Below are positions 51,526 to 64,000 of a stretch of 64,000 bases of DNA, piece by piece; position 1 is the stretch's first letter; every line of letters begins with the position of its first letter. Position numbers and translations under genes: made by a program. The stretch covers positions 88,124,520 to 88,188,519 of the forward strand of contig NC_059471.1 in NCBI RefSeq assembly GCF_018139145.2, in the 5' to 3' direction. This stretch comes from Gymnogyps californianus (lineage: Eukaryota > Chordata > Aves > Accipitriformes > Cathartidae). A model generated the notes under the pieces. That model was not told the origin of the DNA and did not search any database. It worked only from the letters and a program-made list of their open reading frames with translations.

Positions 51526-52767
51526 ATCACAAGGAAGACTACAGAAAGTGTGTTGAAGACACTAAACACTGCATTTATGTATAAAGTAATTTATTCTAAG
51601 TGTTTTATTCTTGAGACAAGCAATTGTACTATTAGAGCATTAAATAAGAGACTTTTACAACCACCAGTAACAAGTGCATACTATACCCTCTGTTTTGGGA
51701 ATTGCTGCCCATTGCAACCAAGCGCCATGTTTTGTGTGTCCTTTGCCCAGCCGAGAAAGACATGCTCCACGTGACAGCCCCGGTGTGTCCTCAGCCACAT
51801 CCCAGTGGGGCAAGGAGCTGGTCCCTGCAGCAAGGACCAGCAGCCCCAGAGTGCCCTGGCCCTGGCCGGTACCTGCTGGCTGCCTCCCTGGAGGTGTTAC
51901 AGAATTTTTGGCATGGGAGGAGAGCCTACATCCCGCTGAGCCCTGCGGCAGGGCTGACTAATGGCTGAGCCACATCTCCAGTGCAATCCTGTTTGCTTAC
52001 AGCGAGCCCATCTCCCCTCTTTTCCTGGAGGGCAGGGGGTGGCTGGGCACCATTTGGGCTTTTTTTCTTGCCTTTCATTTTGGAAAAAGGGCAGGGGGCC
52101 CTGTGGCAAGCCCCTGGGCCGCCCATGTTGCCCTGACGTGCGGGGTGTCAGCATCACCTCAAGACCACCTTCCTTGGGCCATCACCTCGCAAGAGGCCTT
52201 GGCGCAGCCTGACGCCGCGAGTTCGCACCAGCGCTGCCTGCAATACCAGCTTCCTGCAAGTGAGCCCTAAAAATACTGGTTGGGCATCCGACCCCTGCCA
52301 GTTTCTTTTTAGTCAGAGGCTCCACGACACTCAGTTTTATCTGTCCTTTCCTGCCCTGTGACAACCCCTCATTTCACTGATTCATCTGAATGTAAATAAT
52401 GCTGAGGTAACTCGGCGCTCAGCAGGAAATCCTCGCCTCTGCTGTGGCTGCTAAAAGGTTATGAGACGCAGCTGTAACCTTCAAGCATGCACCAGGAAAA
52501 ACACCTAGTGCACTTTTCAGCAAAGCGTTTAATAACATTTATTAATCCAAACCCACCACTGGGCTGGGATTATCATATGATATATTACTTCAGGGTGTCT
52601 ACTTTTGTTTTCAGTAAGATAATCAATGGCTCAGGCTTGCTAATCTATAAAGAGAATTAGGGCCCTGTAATTGCACAGGCATGCTTGGAGAGGCCCAGAT
52701 AGCTTCTTCTTTGTTATAAGCACAATTTTGCTTGTCTCTTCCTTTTTTTTTTTTTTCTTTTTTTAGG
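51526..52767. other. Unassigned region after the CR1
   Basis: A moderately GC-rich patch (about 51700-52260) with overlapping short open frames on both strands. No family, splice pattern or repeat is recognised. Confidence 0.5.
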
Positions 52768-52853
52768 ACAAATTAAATAGATCAGATGAATAAATCAATG
52801 GCTAAATCTCCATCCCAGGAGAAGCAAGCAGCTCTTCTGTATGCCTTGCTACA
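52768..52853 (+). other. Possible plus-strand exon with a start codon
   Basis: A very strong acceptor (T-rich tract ending tttttttag) is followed 86 nt later by a strong donor (CAA then gtaagttg). All three frames have a stop in the first 30 nt, but an ATG at 52785 opens a frame through the donor: MNKSMAKSPSQEKQAALLYALLQ in outline, ending in phase 0. This fits a first coding exon carrying some 5'UTR, or a noncoding RNA exon. I did not find a partner exon and do not recognise the peptide. Confidence 0.3.
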
Positions 52854-53007
52854 AGTAAGTTGTTCTCTATGAATTTTTTTAAAATCTCATATTAATTTCC
52901 TTTTCCTGAAGTCAAAATGTTTAAACTTCAAAATGTTTAAAGAATATATTATCTAGAGCAATCAAAAGAAAACTCACTATGAGATATGCATTTGAGCATT
53001 GCCTTTC

Positions 53008-53038
53008 AATCTAATCTAATGATCTGATCTAATCTAAT
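53008..53038. repeat. Imperfect (TCTAA)n tract
   Basis: Repeats of TCTAA with a GATCTGATCT interruption in the middle. A minor simple repeat. Confidence 0.7.
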
Positions 53039-53039
53039 T

Positions 53040-56000
53040 CTCACATTTGTTATGAACATACTGTTGAAAAAAATAAATCCCACCTAAGGAGGGGAGAAAA
53101 CTCTAGGAGATTTCTTAGTAGGCAGGGTTTCTCCTCTGTACACAAATTAGCACTCAGCCTCTGCTATTTCCTAACACAAACTAAATAATGTAAAGACCCT
53201 TTGCAACTACAAGGGTACATTAGGAAAAAGGGATTATAACAAGACTTATGGGGCTACCGTAGCACCTTGAGTGAAATCAGGGCTGGGAGGGCTGCGTCGT
53301 TGGGTGCCTGCCCATCTCCAGCCTTGTGCATCCTGGAGAAACAAGTTTTCCTCTTACATGGCTGGAAGTCACCCACAAAAATATCCCTTAAGCTTTAACC
53401 TGGGGCAGAGTGTGGCCCGGCTCCAATTGTACTGCTGAGCTGGGAATAGGAAGGGGGAGAAAGGAGAGGTAGGAAACCAATCCTTACTAGCTGGGGTAGA
53501 AAGTCAATAATGGAGAGCGCGCATTAAAAAATCTACCATAGTTTCTTTGTATGCTTTCACTGCGTCCTTTCCGATCACAACACACACTTTTGCTCTCTCT
53601 TGCCCTGATGTTTCTTTTTTCTCTGGTTTGTCATTGCTCTTGTGCCCGCACTCAGCACGGAGGGAAGGTCAGGTCCGAGGAGCTCACCTGCCTGAGGGTA
53701 CCACCACGTCCCACCAGTTGGGACAGCTGTCCCCCATAACTGCCTTAACATGAGCAAGAAACTGAGCATTAGAAAAACAAACGCAATGCCAATCTCTTCA
53801 TAAACAAACACTCGTATCTTTCAAATACATCCCTTTTATGCAAGGCATGCTATAACACCCTTTCAGATGGTTTTGGCCGCAGGGTGCCAAAAGCACTGCA
53901 AAGCTGCCATTGCCAGGCTTTTAGGGACAGCCACCTGGATCTGCAGCCTCTCCCATAAGGGAGGGGAGAGGCGGCTGCTGCGCCAGCGTGGCGAGACAAC
54001 CTGCACGCACCCACGTCAGCACTGGGTCATGCACCACGGCCCCACGCACCACGTGTTCAGGAATAACGGCTCCAAGGGCACCAGGAGTCCTCCAGACATG
54101 CTGGCGCAGAGCCAAGGCCCCCCCACACAGGGTCAGATGAGGCCATGAGGCCAGCACAGCCGTCACCACTAAAAATTAACCTGGCTCAAAACCTTGACGT
54201 TTAAAATAAATTGTATTAAAAAAAAGAGTGAGCTTATTGTTCTCCAGCTCTCAAAATAGTAACTGACCCGGTTTTAAGGAAACACCGTCTCAAAATCAGT
54301 GATAAAAGCTGCTAGTGGTAACCATACATTAGAAGGAGCTTGAGGAATCCATAAATGAGAAACCTTGAAAGCAGGGGCGATGAGGTGTCAGAATTCCTTG
54401 AGAAAATTACCAAGGTGAGAGAAAAATTTTGGGAAGACTTCAGCAGGACCTCCAGGCCAGGGAGGTGCTCCAGGCAAAGCTGGGAAAGCCTGCCAGAGAG
54501 AGGGGTCACAAACACAGCGAGAGGAGAAGGGTGAGAGGAAACAAGTTGGTGCAGAGAATTAAGTCAATGATCAAGTATGGAAACGTTACAGGAGCTTCTG
54601 CCTAGGGACCCCGGCGCTGAGTTCCTGCAGACACGGGCAGAAAGGGTCCCTCTTTTCCAGTTGGGAGGGACGGAGTTGAGCTCTCCCATGCTCCAGGAGC
54701 ATACCTCCGGGGCTGGCAGGTGAGCCGGGTGGTTCATATGATGCTCCTCAGCCTTCCCGCAGGCAGAGCAGTTTTTCAGCTGCAGGGGAAGAGGGGAGAA
54801 CTCGTGTGCAAATAAAACTGCTCCCCTCATGCCTTTCACTCCACAAGGAAAATACAAACATACGGGAAGTCCCACAGGATTACTAATTAAAATTACCACT
54901 TCACACTTCCTTAACGGTTATGATTTTATTTATGGCAGTTTACTTACAATTGATGGCTATGAGTTTATTCATGGTAGTTAACCCTGTAGCCTTTCAGGAC
55001 AAAAATCAGGCTCTGAGCACAGCACGTTCTTAGCTCAGAGACTTGTGGCCTGAGGTATGTAACAAGTTCTGCACACCCATGTTACACCTTAGCTTACCCA
55101 CTGGGAACCTAAAATCACTTGGGTTTTTTTCTCCCATAGTTCTGTTACTTTTGGGTGTGAGTCACCAGCTAGCCCAGGGCTGAGGGTGTTTTTACACCAC
55201 TGCTCCTCTAACATTCCTCAAACAAGAGAGTCTCCTTAGCAGGCTAACCTCATCTACAAATAGGAGAATAGTGTAAAAACAATAATGCTAAAAAGCAACT
55301 GGTAAATATCTGGCTTTTTAAAGAGTTTGAGAAGGGTCATGGTAGTAAAAGAGGATGTGCTCACATTTACGTTACCTCTTTTTTCCACAAACTAAGACTT
55401 CTTCCCCTTTACTGTTTTCTTCTTGGTCAAAACTGATTGCTGATTTTAGCATCTGTGTATTTTGCTCTCTTGTACAAGGATAGATTGTACTGATCTTACT
55501 CCATCAAGGCAAAAGTACAGCCAAAGGTTGTTTGGCCCCAGGGACATGTCCCTGTACAGTTGGATGCTGTGCAAAAGCTGCTAAATGGCAGAGGACTCCA
55601 ATATTATGTATGAATTGGCTCGCCCTCTCTTTTGGCAGAGATGGGGGAGAGCCGAGCAGATGCACATTTCCTTCTTCCATCAGCCAGTAACAGCTCATCT
55701 TTTTTATTGTCACATGAACCTGGAGGCAAGCACAGGAGGGATAAACACAACAGACCGTGCCTCACTGATCTCCCACCGAACCACAGACAGGAAAATTAGT
55801 CCTTTGCTGCTGGTAGCAGCTGAGTTTTCTCAGCATCTTCATTCAGTTTAGCGTACGAAGGGTTGTGCCAAGCCCCGAGCCTGCCCGGGCTTGCGGGTGA
55901 GGCTGCTGCGTAAGCACCGTGCCTGGCACCGCATCGGCGGCCGAGGCTGACTCACTCGCAGCTCCTGATGCCATTCCTCATCTCTGGCAGGATATGGAAA

Positions 56001-58840
56001 ATGTGTCGAGCCTGGCACACGATAGTAAACGTATTTCTTTGGGCTGGCTTTGGTGCTTTTACCAGCCCGTTTTAGTTGGGGCAGTTTGTAAATGACGGTT
56101 GGTGCAGCTCCTCAGTAAATGCAAAGATGACTTCAGCGTGCTGTGTTGAATAACAAAACTCTTTTTTTTGTACAACGCCAAAGTATCAGCGCAGTGCTTT
56201 GAACGGAGGTTACCTTTATGATTCACGGCATGAATGAGCACTTACTGGGCGCATACAAGAGTGCTGTACGAATCAGGAAATGGCTCTTTCTGGTCTCCTT
56301 ACAAAAGGAAGTGAGTCTGAAGCTTGCTAAATTTACAGAGAGGACCTTTGTGAACTTAATCTAGGGCAGGGGATGGGGGGAAGGGAAGAATCCCTTTTCT
56401 TTCACTGTGGATTGATACACTAACTCTGCATGTTTCTGTACACAATTTTTAACAACATAAAAAGCAAGTAAAGGGGCTGAAACTGTGGTGGTGAGGGCCG
56501 CCTCCACAGCTGCCTGCCTACGACCCTTAGCTCGCACGTGCATACAGCCACGAAGACTCTTCTGGCTTCATGCTTCAGCGTCCCCCCCCCCATCGCTGGG
56601 AAAATGAGAGAGCTTTTCTATGCCCCTCAGGTAAAGCCGTGAGTTGGCACGGAGGGAGCATCACCGCACGCCTCTGCTCGTCGCGTCCTTCCTTCCTCCT
56701 CTGCCTCGCGAGCCGGCTGCCTGCGGAGCAGAGGCACAGCAGGCTCGCAGGGCACCTCAGCAGTCCCGGCCAAGTGCTGGATGTGGCTCAATTTCAGTTC
56801 AAACAAACAGATTACTTCTTTAAAGGCACGGGTGCTGCACCCTGGAGTTGAGTGAAGGTACTTCAGGTTAAGACTCGGTGTTGGGAGATTCGGATGCAGT
56901 GGGACACATAACACCAGATTTTGAAAGATTTATGGTACAGAAGGTGGTATGGTTCTGTAGCCTTCACATTGTAACGGCCAAAGAAGGAAAAATTAGGTTC
57001 TCCTCTTGAGGTTATTCTTATATTCAGGTGTGCTGTTGCTGATCTCACTACTACCTTAAAATGCACGCTGAGCAAGCCCCTGAGGCAAGACGAGGTGCTC
57101 ACACACAGCCCTCCAGCGCTGGTCTGAAGGACTGATGAACCCAAGTGGCTAAGGGACTGCAGCAACAGCCTTCCTGACGCAGCATCTGCCCTCTCTGCCA
57201 AAAAGAGTCTAGCAAGTGACCCATCTTGTTACTTCATGGGGCTGTCTTACGAACTTCAGGTTAGTATTGCTGAACAAGATCTGGACACTCAGACTACACG
57301 TCAAGCACATCCTTTAGCTTAAGTCTCTATCAAATTAAATTCTTGAGTCTTGTGCAGGTTTATATTCACACTATAAACAAAAAGAGAAGTTCCCTGACCA
57401 AGCTGTCCCATTGCCCCCACTGCTGTTTTCATGGTGGGCACAAAGACTCTGGGATCGTGAGTCCAAGCACAGCTCAGGCTGCTGCATGGCTATTCCCAGG
57501 CGCACAGTAGCAAGTCACCTGGGATCTATCTTCCTCTCTCCAGAAGACCCAGCAAAGCTTACCAATAACAAGATCATGCCTCAGTAACTGGGCCTGGTGA
57601 TGGAGCATCGCGTCCAGCTTACCTGCCACAGCTGGACACAGCCCACATGACTGACTGGCTTTGCATGTTAGTTAGTAGATTTAGACCTTTAAATGCACCC
57701 AAAAAAAAAAAAAAAAAAGGCCAGGAGTAGTCAAGAGAGCCTGACAGCTTAGCCTGGTGCAGGCATTGTAGCTCCACTGCCCACACAGAAAGGTATTTTT
57801 AGAGGAAGAAGATTGGTAACCAGCTGTGAGACATCCCAAGCCCACCTTTGATTTCTCCAGCTTTCAACACTAATGCAATCGCTACCAGTAACACCAGCTT
57901 GAAAACGTGGCTGTGAGAGCAGCATTCTGGTGGAATCCATGAACTTCAAGACAAGATGAAAGGCCAGATCAGACTTTGGTCTTTAACCAGAGATGGCCAG
58001 AACTTCACTGACATGAAAAGGGAGAAAACACCACAATTGCATCAATATACCAACATTGCTTCTGTAGAGATCTTGAGAAAGCTGTCAGCTCCAGTCAATT
58101 TAAGAACCATACACAGTCAAAAAAGACCAGAATCAGCTAATAGTCCAGGCTTAAGAGGACAGGGGGGTGTTACACAATTAGAAACATCTTTTTTCTGCTA
58201 AAACAACTTCTGCTTTGCAGTTAAGAGATGGTTATCAAAGGTTTTCCTTGTAAACAAGAAGCTTTTGTACCTGTCAAAAACACTCCGCAGTGGGGTTGAC
58301 CTAGCCAGCTGCCAGGCCAAACAGGTGCAATAGCCAACCCTGCTTCGAGATGCTACATCCAGGAAGGTCCAGCGGGAAGTTATGCAGGCCTCCCCAGCAC
58401 GCCTGAAGAGCCAAAATGCTCTTTGTCAATAGCAGTTTATTACGATAAAACTGGCTTTACAAGGAGCTTGGGATTTACGGGAAGGTACAGAAATAACCTT
58501 CACAAAACAAAAAAAGGGAAAAAGAAATGCATGCAGCAGGATCTCGTATTTGTTCTGAAGCAGACGTGCTCATGCTGAGATTTTTCTGCCAGGACTAATA
58601 AACCAAGCAGTAGCAAGCCCTTTCAACTCTCAGGGCATTCTTTTCTCTAAGTCTAAAATACGATTCCCTCCATATCAGTCTTGCTCTTTATTGCACTGCA
58701 GTTATAGCTGTCTTCGAAGGTGACAGATGCAATGAAGAATGCTCCAAAACATTTCAGTTACAACCTCTACTAATAAGTCTGTGTCTGGGGCCTTCTGCAG
58801 TTAGAGCACTGAGTCTAAAACAGATTTTTGCAATGAACAC
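53040..58840. other. Unassigned region
   Basis: No recognised gene. Contents seen are an A18 run at 57701-57718 and a few GC-rich patches (53870-54150, 55860-55930, 56640-56770) with short open frames lacking splice or domain support. Confidence 0.5.
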
Positions 58841-58860
58841 TTATGGCAAAATAATGTGTT

Positions 58861-58866
58861 TTTATT
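58861..58866 (-). terminator. Poly(A) signal of the unidentified minus-strand gene
   Basis: AATAAA on the minus strand, about 42 nt after the TAA stop at 58908-58910. This would give a very short 3'UTR ending near 58840 and supports the terminal exon. Confidence 0.45.
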
Positions 58867-58907
58867 CAAGGCTGCAAGATTGTGCATATTTACCTGGGCT
58901 AACAGGA

Positions 58908-61900
58908 TTATTCCAGGTTGGTGACGCTCCTTCTAGCAAAAGGAGAGGCTACACTGTCCACTTTTACTCGGACAGCTAACACACTACCTACAGGAACTGT
59001 CATCCCAGCATTGAGGGCTGCATAGGCCACCCTGATGATCTCCAGTTCTACGATTTTCACATGCTGCAGAGATTAAAGATCATGTTTTTACAAGAGAGCA
59101 CTGCAACCTGGCCCCAACATATCTGCTAACGGCCGCTATGGCCGAGGATGCTGAGACGCGAACACCATTTCCTCAGTTACACAGACTCCAGTTACCACAC
59201 CGAAAGGCTTCAAGTGGAAGGATGACCAAACTGTTGACATGAAACTTGGGTGGGGAATATACCGTTTTTAGCTGATGTTGTAATACCCACAGGCAAAGTC
59301 TGGCAAAAAACACATGCACGCACAAGTTAGTTCCATGCATCTGTGTATGTGTACATACATACACATATATATATATATATATGAACAGTGGTCAACTGCT
59401 CTCCCGTTCCTCATTAGGAAAGTCTGTGCCAAGTGAGTTGAATGTTTACAATCTCTTGCACTCTTACCAGCACGATTTTTTTTTTTTTTATTTCCTGTAC
59501 TTGTAAAAAACAGAAGACATAAGGAAAGGATTTGAGTTAAGGCTATCTTCCTCACATTTTGGAACCATCTCCTCACCATGTGTGTATGCAGGTGCTCAAA
59601 GCCAGTAATCTCCTGCTAGATAAAAGCATTCCATTTTGATGTCTATCGTTTGGGACGTTCTTAAGCAGCAGTGTAAATATGCAGTATGAAGATGCGATCA
59701 AGTAAAAAGCATTTAAGTGATACTTGTTTAACCCAGGATTTTTTAAACATGCACACACATACATATGTAAACTAAAGATTAAAAGCTGTTGTGTTTGAAT
59801 GAGGGTTAGCTAATGAAACAGACTGGACACGAAAAGTTTTACTTTGCTCTCACAGGCAGTAAAAAAGAAACAGAAGGACTAACAACTGCATCAAAAAGCA
59901 GAATGAGGAAAGCACATCTTGGTGGAGTCCAGGGGTGAAAATACCCGAATTATCAAGTAATTATGTTCTTAAATGCCAACGTGGCATATGCCAAATATTA
60001 CTGAAAAAAATACAGGCATCTAAATCTGTATTCCTAACTCAGTGGTAATTATTTTCTCTAGGATATGAGAATGCATAAGGGAAGGACTATCTTTAAGGGA
60101 AGAAACAAATCTATGCTTGTATTGCAAGAGTGGTGTAACAGAGCAGTTATAGCTATGACCAATACTTCCCAAGTTTCCTTTCCACTATTGACAAAAACAC
60201 TACTTTGATCCTCCCAAGCCTGTTTGAACTACGTTGGTGAATTTAAAGTAAAAAACAAAAATGCACACATACCCCAAACCCCACGCAAGAACTCTGCTCC
60301 CTTTGCTAAATCAACATCCATCTTTACCAGCCTAAAACAATCATAAAACCATGCACTGAACATGTTGGGAGATACTGTTTTTCTGCCTGAGGCAACCACA
60401 TACCTTATGCCTGTATTAAAAAAAGAGTTGGCCGTTTTATAATGCCCACACAGCCTGGTATTTGCATTGCCATGGTCTGTTTGTTTTTCTCTAAAAGTCT
60501 GTGGAATACGCTCAGCTGGAATACCTAACCAAGTAATAACAAAGATGATTAAAAGCATTTTGAATCCGATTTACTTTGTATTTTCTTCCCTGTTCTTTTT
60601 AGAAAGTTAATGTATTGTACGAGCACACATTTAATTCCATCCTTCCCGCACTCCTCATATTCACCGATTAATTTAGGAACATTTAAGTCTTGCCAGCACA
60701 GCTTTAAATGCTCGAAGCTACTTGGATTACAGTAACTTGTGCAGCATCATGCCCAAAAGAGAGACTCATGGAAATGGCAACAAATGATGAAAGGGTTTTA
60801 TTGTGCAAAGATTTCAAAATGCTGGAAATCCTTTTGTATTTCCCTTCGCTTCACTTTTTCCTCCCCTCCCCTGGCTGGGAATAAGGAAACAGCCAAGTTA
60901 TTCTATAGCTGGTTCCCACCACCAAAACGTTCTGGTTCCCATTGAGCTGTGCATTCAAGCAAAAACAAGAACAAACATTAACAGCTCCATTCCCATCCAT
61001 CTACTAGACAGGAACTCGCAGATGCTTCATTATATACCTCCCGCTGGCACTGATGAGGCAGAAGATTTGTATAGAAAGGAGGGGGAGACTCAGACAAAAC
61101 ACAAGAGTCATTGTAATTGTTCTCATTCGTAATTCTATTAGCTAATGTGAGCCAAAACATCATGCTACTTTAAGCTTTTCCTCACTGTTAAAAAATACAG
61201 GCATTGTCAACAGCATCTCGAGAACCTTTCACAGATTGTGCAAATGTCACATACATGAGCTCAAAGAAGACAGGAGGAGGGGAAAAAACCAGGACCATTT
61301 TGTGTAACTGGAATTTTATTTTATATATAAATAATAACAAGAGACTGAGGAATTTTGAGACTTGCTACTTGCAATGCTGATCCTGCAATGGGACAAGCAT
61401 GAGCAGACTTGAGTCCCACTGCAGAACTGAGGACAAGGTCTCAAGACTGACCCAAAATACGTAGTGTCCTTTCACAGATTCCACACCAGAAGTACCCAAG
61501 CAACACACCGTCAGTCTTTCCTGAGGCAGAAGGCAGATTAGCCACATTCAAAATCAAAATGGATTCAGATGGTTTTCCTCTTTCCTGGGAAATTGTTGCT
61601 CATATCTATATTTTTTATTCACCTATAACCAAAGAAAGGGGACAGAGGATAAGGGGGAGACGGAAGGAGGGAGAAAGCAGAATTAAATATCATAGGCTTT
61701 TTCTTTCCATTGTCAAAGTGCAATTAAAACCTTTTTCCTTTGATGTTGCAAGTTGATCAAAATCTGTTTGAGGAACAGTCTCAATACCAATTTACTCCTA
61801 GTAAAGCTATTTAACTCTTCATATTACTGACATTAGAGCACTAATGATTATGTCTGCTCTAGAGAACTCAATTCCTATAGTTGAACTGTCTGGAAATATA

Positions 61901-63582
61901 AAAGAGAAAGAACACTTCACAGCAACAAAACACCAACTGCAATCTTGTGTAATAAACCAACTTTCTCAAAAAGAATTCTTTTTAATTCCCATCAAATGCA
62001 TGTTTTCCTAATCTCACTTGCTCTGGTGTAAAGCTAGGGTAATTTAACTTGAAGAAATGGAATTACATAAATATGGAGCCTGAACAGAGTGAAAATGAGA
62101 TATGCTGTCTTCATGGAAAAACACAAAGCCATGTCACTTCCATACAACTCTTCAGCACAACAGCTGGATAAAATTAAAGCTTGCTTCTCCCACAACGGGA
62201 TGTGGTTTGAGCTGTAGTTTGCATATAATTATTGATGACAAACATACTATAATAAAGGAGGTGCAATGCTGCTGGATTTTTGGAATGGAGAAATATGTTA
62301 CTGTCTCCAACCCAAAGTGATTTTGTCCTTGGCTGACCATTCACAGTTCAGAGATCCATGCTGTGGCAAATCTTCATGAGGAAAGTCAGATTGTATTTAT
62401 TTTAGTAACCAGACTCAAGTAGAAATATTGCCAACAGTTGAAAATACAGTGAGACTTTCAGGACTGATCTCATTCAGAATAAACAAATATGTCTTCTCAA
62501 AGATCACAGCAGTGTTCTCTAACCTTTGGGATCACCCAAATCCAGCAACACATCTGGACTTGGGTATGGAGTTAAATAACTGGATTTTATTTCAAGCAGA
62601 AGTAACAAATCGCCACCCCCGCAGAACAGCTGAAAATTGATACTGAATTGAACTTTCACCATCTGGTTGCTCAAGGTCAAAAATCTAGCAGTTTCATTTA
62701 CGTATCTCCTCCAGAAACAACATGTGGTAAAGCAAGTAGATTTCAAAACCAGCAGCACCCAGGTACTTTAAGCACCTGAGCAATTATCTCTACTCTTTAA
62801 AAAGAAAGACAGTAGAACATCTGAGACAGCAGCTGTTAAGTTTTCCTCAAAATTTGCTTACATAGCATGACTATATTTATGATTAAAATCCTGAGGCCAA
62901 AGGGTCTGGATAACAACTTTAGTATAGGTCTTCCTGACAGCTTTTGTTCCTTTCCTTCTAGCCCCCTCACCCCCCCAAAAAAAGAAAATGGGCCTTAAGC
63001 AAAAAGCACTAGCATTTCAAACAGTGAATAATGACCTACCAGAAATTATATTCACACAGTAAGAAATACTAAAAGAAAATAAAAGCTATTTACAGGTTTC
63101 TGTTTGTAATGAACTTTGATATATGTACAGCGTCCCACATACATAAACAAAAGTTCAATTTTCCTGGCTTTTTATCATTTAGTAGCTCTGTCCTAGTTCA
63201 CAATAAGCACAATATTTCAGTGAATTTTAGAGAAGCTTTTCTTCCTCTTGGTTCTCCTGGGTATCTGTACTCAAAACAAAACTGTTCTTCCTTTTTTTTT
63301 TTTTTTAATTTTTTATTTTACATGGCTATTTTATAAAATACTTTGAAAACACATATTCTTAAAGACTTCATATTCGTAAGTCTGAAGGAAAAACTAATGT
63401 ACTCAGTAAATCAGCCAGTCAACATACCTTTTTGCCCTCGTGAGAATTAGCTATAGCAATTAAATATACATTAAGGGAAACAACATTAGAAACCAGTTTT
63501 GCTTTTAAAGCTGACCGTGTAGCAGTGGAACGCTGTTGCTCAGCAGATGTGTGCATTCCATCACATCTGCAAACATTCATGA
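58908..63582 (-). CDS. Unidentified gene, two 3' coding exons (tentative)
   Basis: I do not recognise this product. Penultimate exon 63582-63428 (155 nt) has a T-rich acceptor ending ccaccag and donor AAG then gtatgt. It is open for 51 codons, starting MNVCRCDGMH and ending ANSHEGKK, in phase 0. Terminal exon 59063-58908 follows acceptor tttaatctctgcag, also in phase 0, and codes for 51 residues from HVKIVELEIIRVAYAALNAG to RRSVTNLE and TAA, with AATAAA soon after. The terminal exon has coding-like codon choice and alternating beta-like segments. In human the next gene here on this strand is APOO, but the residues do not match the APOO C-terminus as I know it. It may be a lineage-specific gene, an alternative end of APOO, or a chance combination. 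Upstream exons would lie beyond 64000. Confidence 0.4.
59365..59382. repeat. (AT)9 microsatellite
   Basis: Nine AT units preceded by ACATACATACAC. It falls in the putative intron of the unidentified minus-strand gene. Confidence 0.9.
59383..63427. other. Putative intron or unassigned sequence
   Basis: This lies between the two tentative exons. AT-rich with no recognised repeat or domain. One exon-like segment at 60273-60331 was considered but does not fit the phases of its neighbours. Confidence 0.4.
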
Positions 63583-64000
63583 CTGGTGGTGATGCATGGA
63601 AGAAAAAAATTGGTGCAGTTTTCTAAATCCAGACTCTGTTTACACAGTTGGCAGTTAGGAAAAAAAAAAAGAATTTTTCTGGTAAACAGAACGCTGCATA
63701 CAAAAATAATGAGGAGTCCCTGCAATGCTAGGATCACTTTCTGATGAAAAGTAAGTCTTTAACATGTGAAAATGATATAGGGCAAAGACAAGCAACTAGA
63801 AAACATGTTCAGAAAAGACATCCTTTATAAACTGGTAACAGAGCAGACATTATCTGATACTTTGTACTAAATGATGCCCAATTACATTATCATTAGTAAT
63901 AATAAGCCTCAAATACAGAGCAATTTTTGTCCTATGAAATGGAACCATCTTAAAAAAGTCGAGAGGGTGTTTTTGTTTTTCTTTTCTAGAAACTGTAACA
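63583..64000. other. Right edge, unassigned
   Basis: AT-rich sequence with short A and T runs. No exon seen; it would be intron if the minus-strand gene continues beyond the window. Confidence 0.4.

Noticed and set aside
60273..60331. An exon-like 59-nt minus-strand segment (acceptor gattgttttag, donor gtatgt) encoding LVKMDVDLAKGAEFLRGVW.
   Set aside because: Its phases (in 2, out 1) fit neither the 63428-63582 exon nor the 58908-59063 exon. A possible linker at 59196-59230 has a poor acceptor.
42091..64000. Search for APOO exons, the next gene in human synteny.
   Set aside because: No segment matching the APOO helical or C-terminal sequence was found; APOO probably lies beyond the window.

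Overview
The window reads as vertebrate, most likely avian, nuclear DNA: intron-rich genes, CpG-island promoters, AATAAA poly(A) signals and a CR1-type LINE ending in a short pentamer repeat. Three genes are recognisable in the order PRDX4(+) / ACOT9(-) / SAT1(+), the same neighbourhood known from human Xp22.11 and kept in birds. No tRNA, rRNA or CRISPR array was seen.

Region by region: (1) 1-2835 holds the last two coding exons and the poly(A) signal of PRDX4, an ER 2-Cys peroxiredoxin. (2) 2836-11193 is intergenic or ACOT9 3'UTR sequence with only simple repeats. (3) 11194-32851 is ACOT9 on the minus strand, a mitochondrial double-hotdog acyl-CoA thioesterase. I could place all 15 coding exons; they sum to 1278 nt (425 aa plus stop) with every phase matching, and two of its introns use GC donors. 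Intron 1 contains a 98-bp tandem duplication and a probable endogenous-retrovirus LTR. (4) About 32400-33560 is the ACOT9 CpG island. (5) 33600-38430 is a spacer with no recognised gene. (6) 38470-39640 is the SAT1 CpG-island promoter with long G runs, a CCAAT box and a TATA box. (7) 39263-41754 is SAT1, spermidine/spermine N1-acetyltransferase, complete in six coding exons (171 aa). (8) 42100-64000 is mostly unassigned. It has a (CA)n tract, a defective 1.1-kb CR1 copy, one possible plus-strand exon, and a plausible minus-strand gene end made of two phase-compatible exons plus a poly(A) signal that I could not identify.

The most interesting points concern SAT1, whose product starts polyamine breakdown. 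Intron 3 contains an exon-like segment of 108 nt whose fifth codon is an in-frame stop, with a 12-bp hairpin inside it. It sits where mammalian SAT1 has its polyamine-regulated poison exon. The 5' leader also carries two upstream ORFs, one overlapping the SAT1 start. The three known genes do not form an operon. PRDX4 and ACOT9 are tail to tail, while ACOT9 and SAT1 are head to head about 6 kb apart with separate CpG islands.
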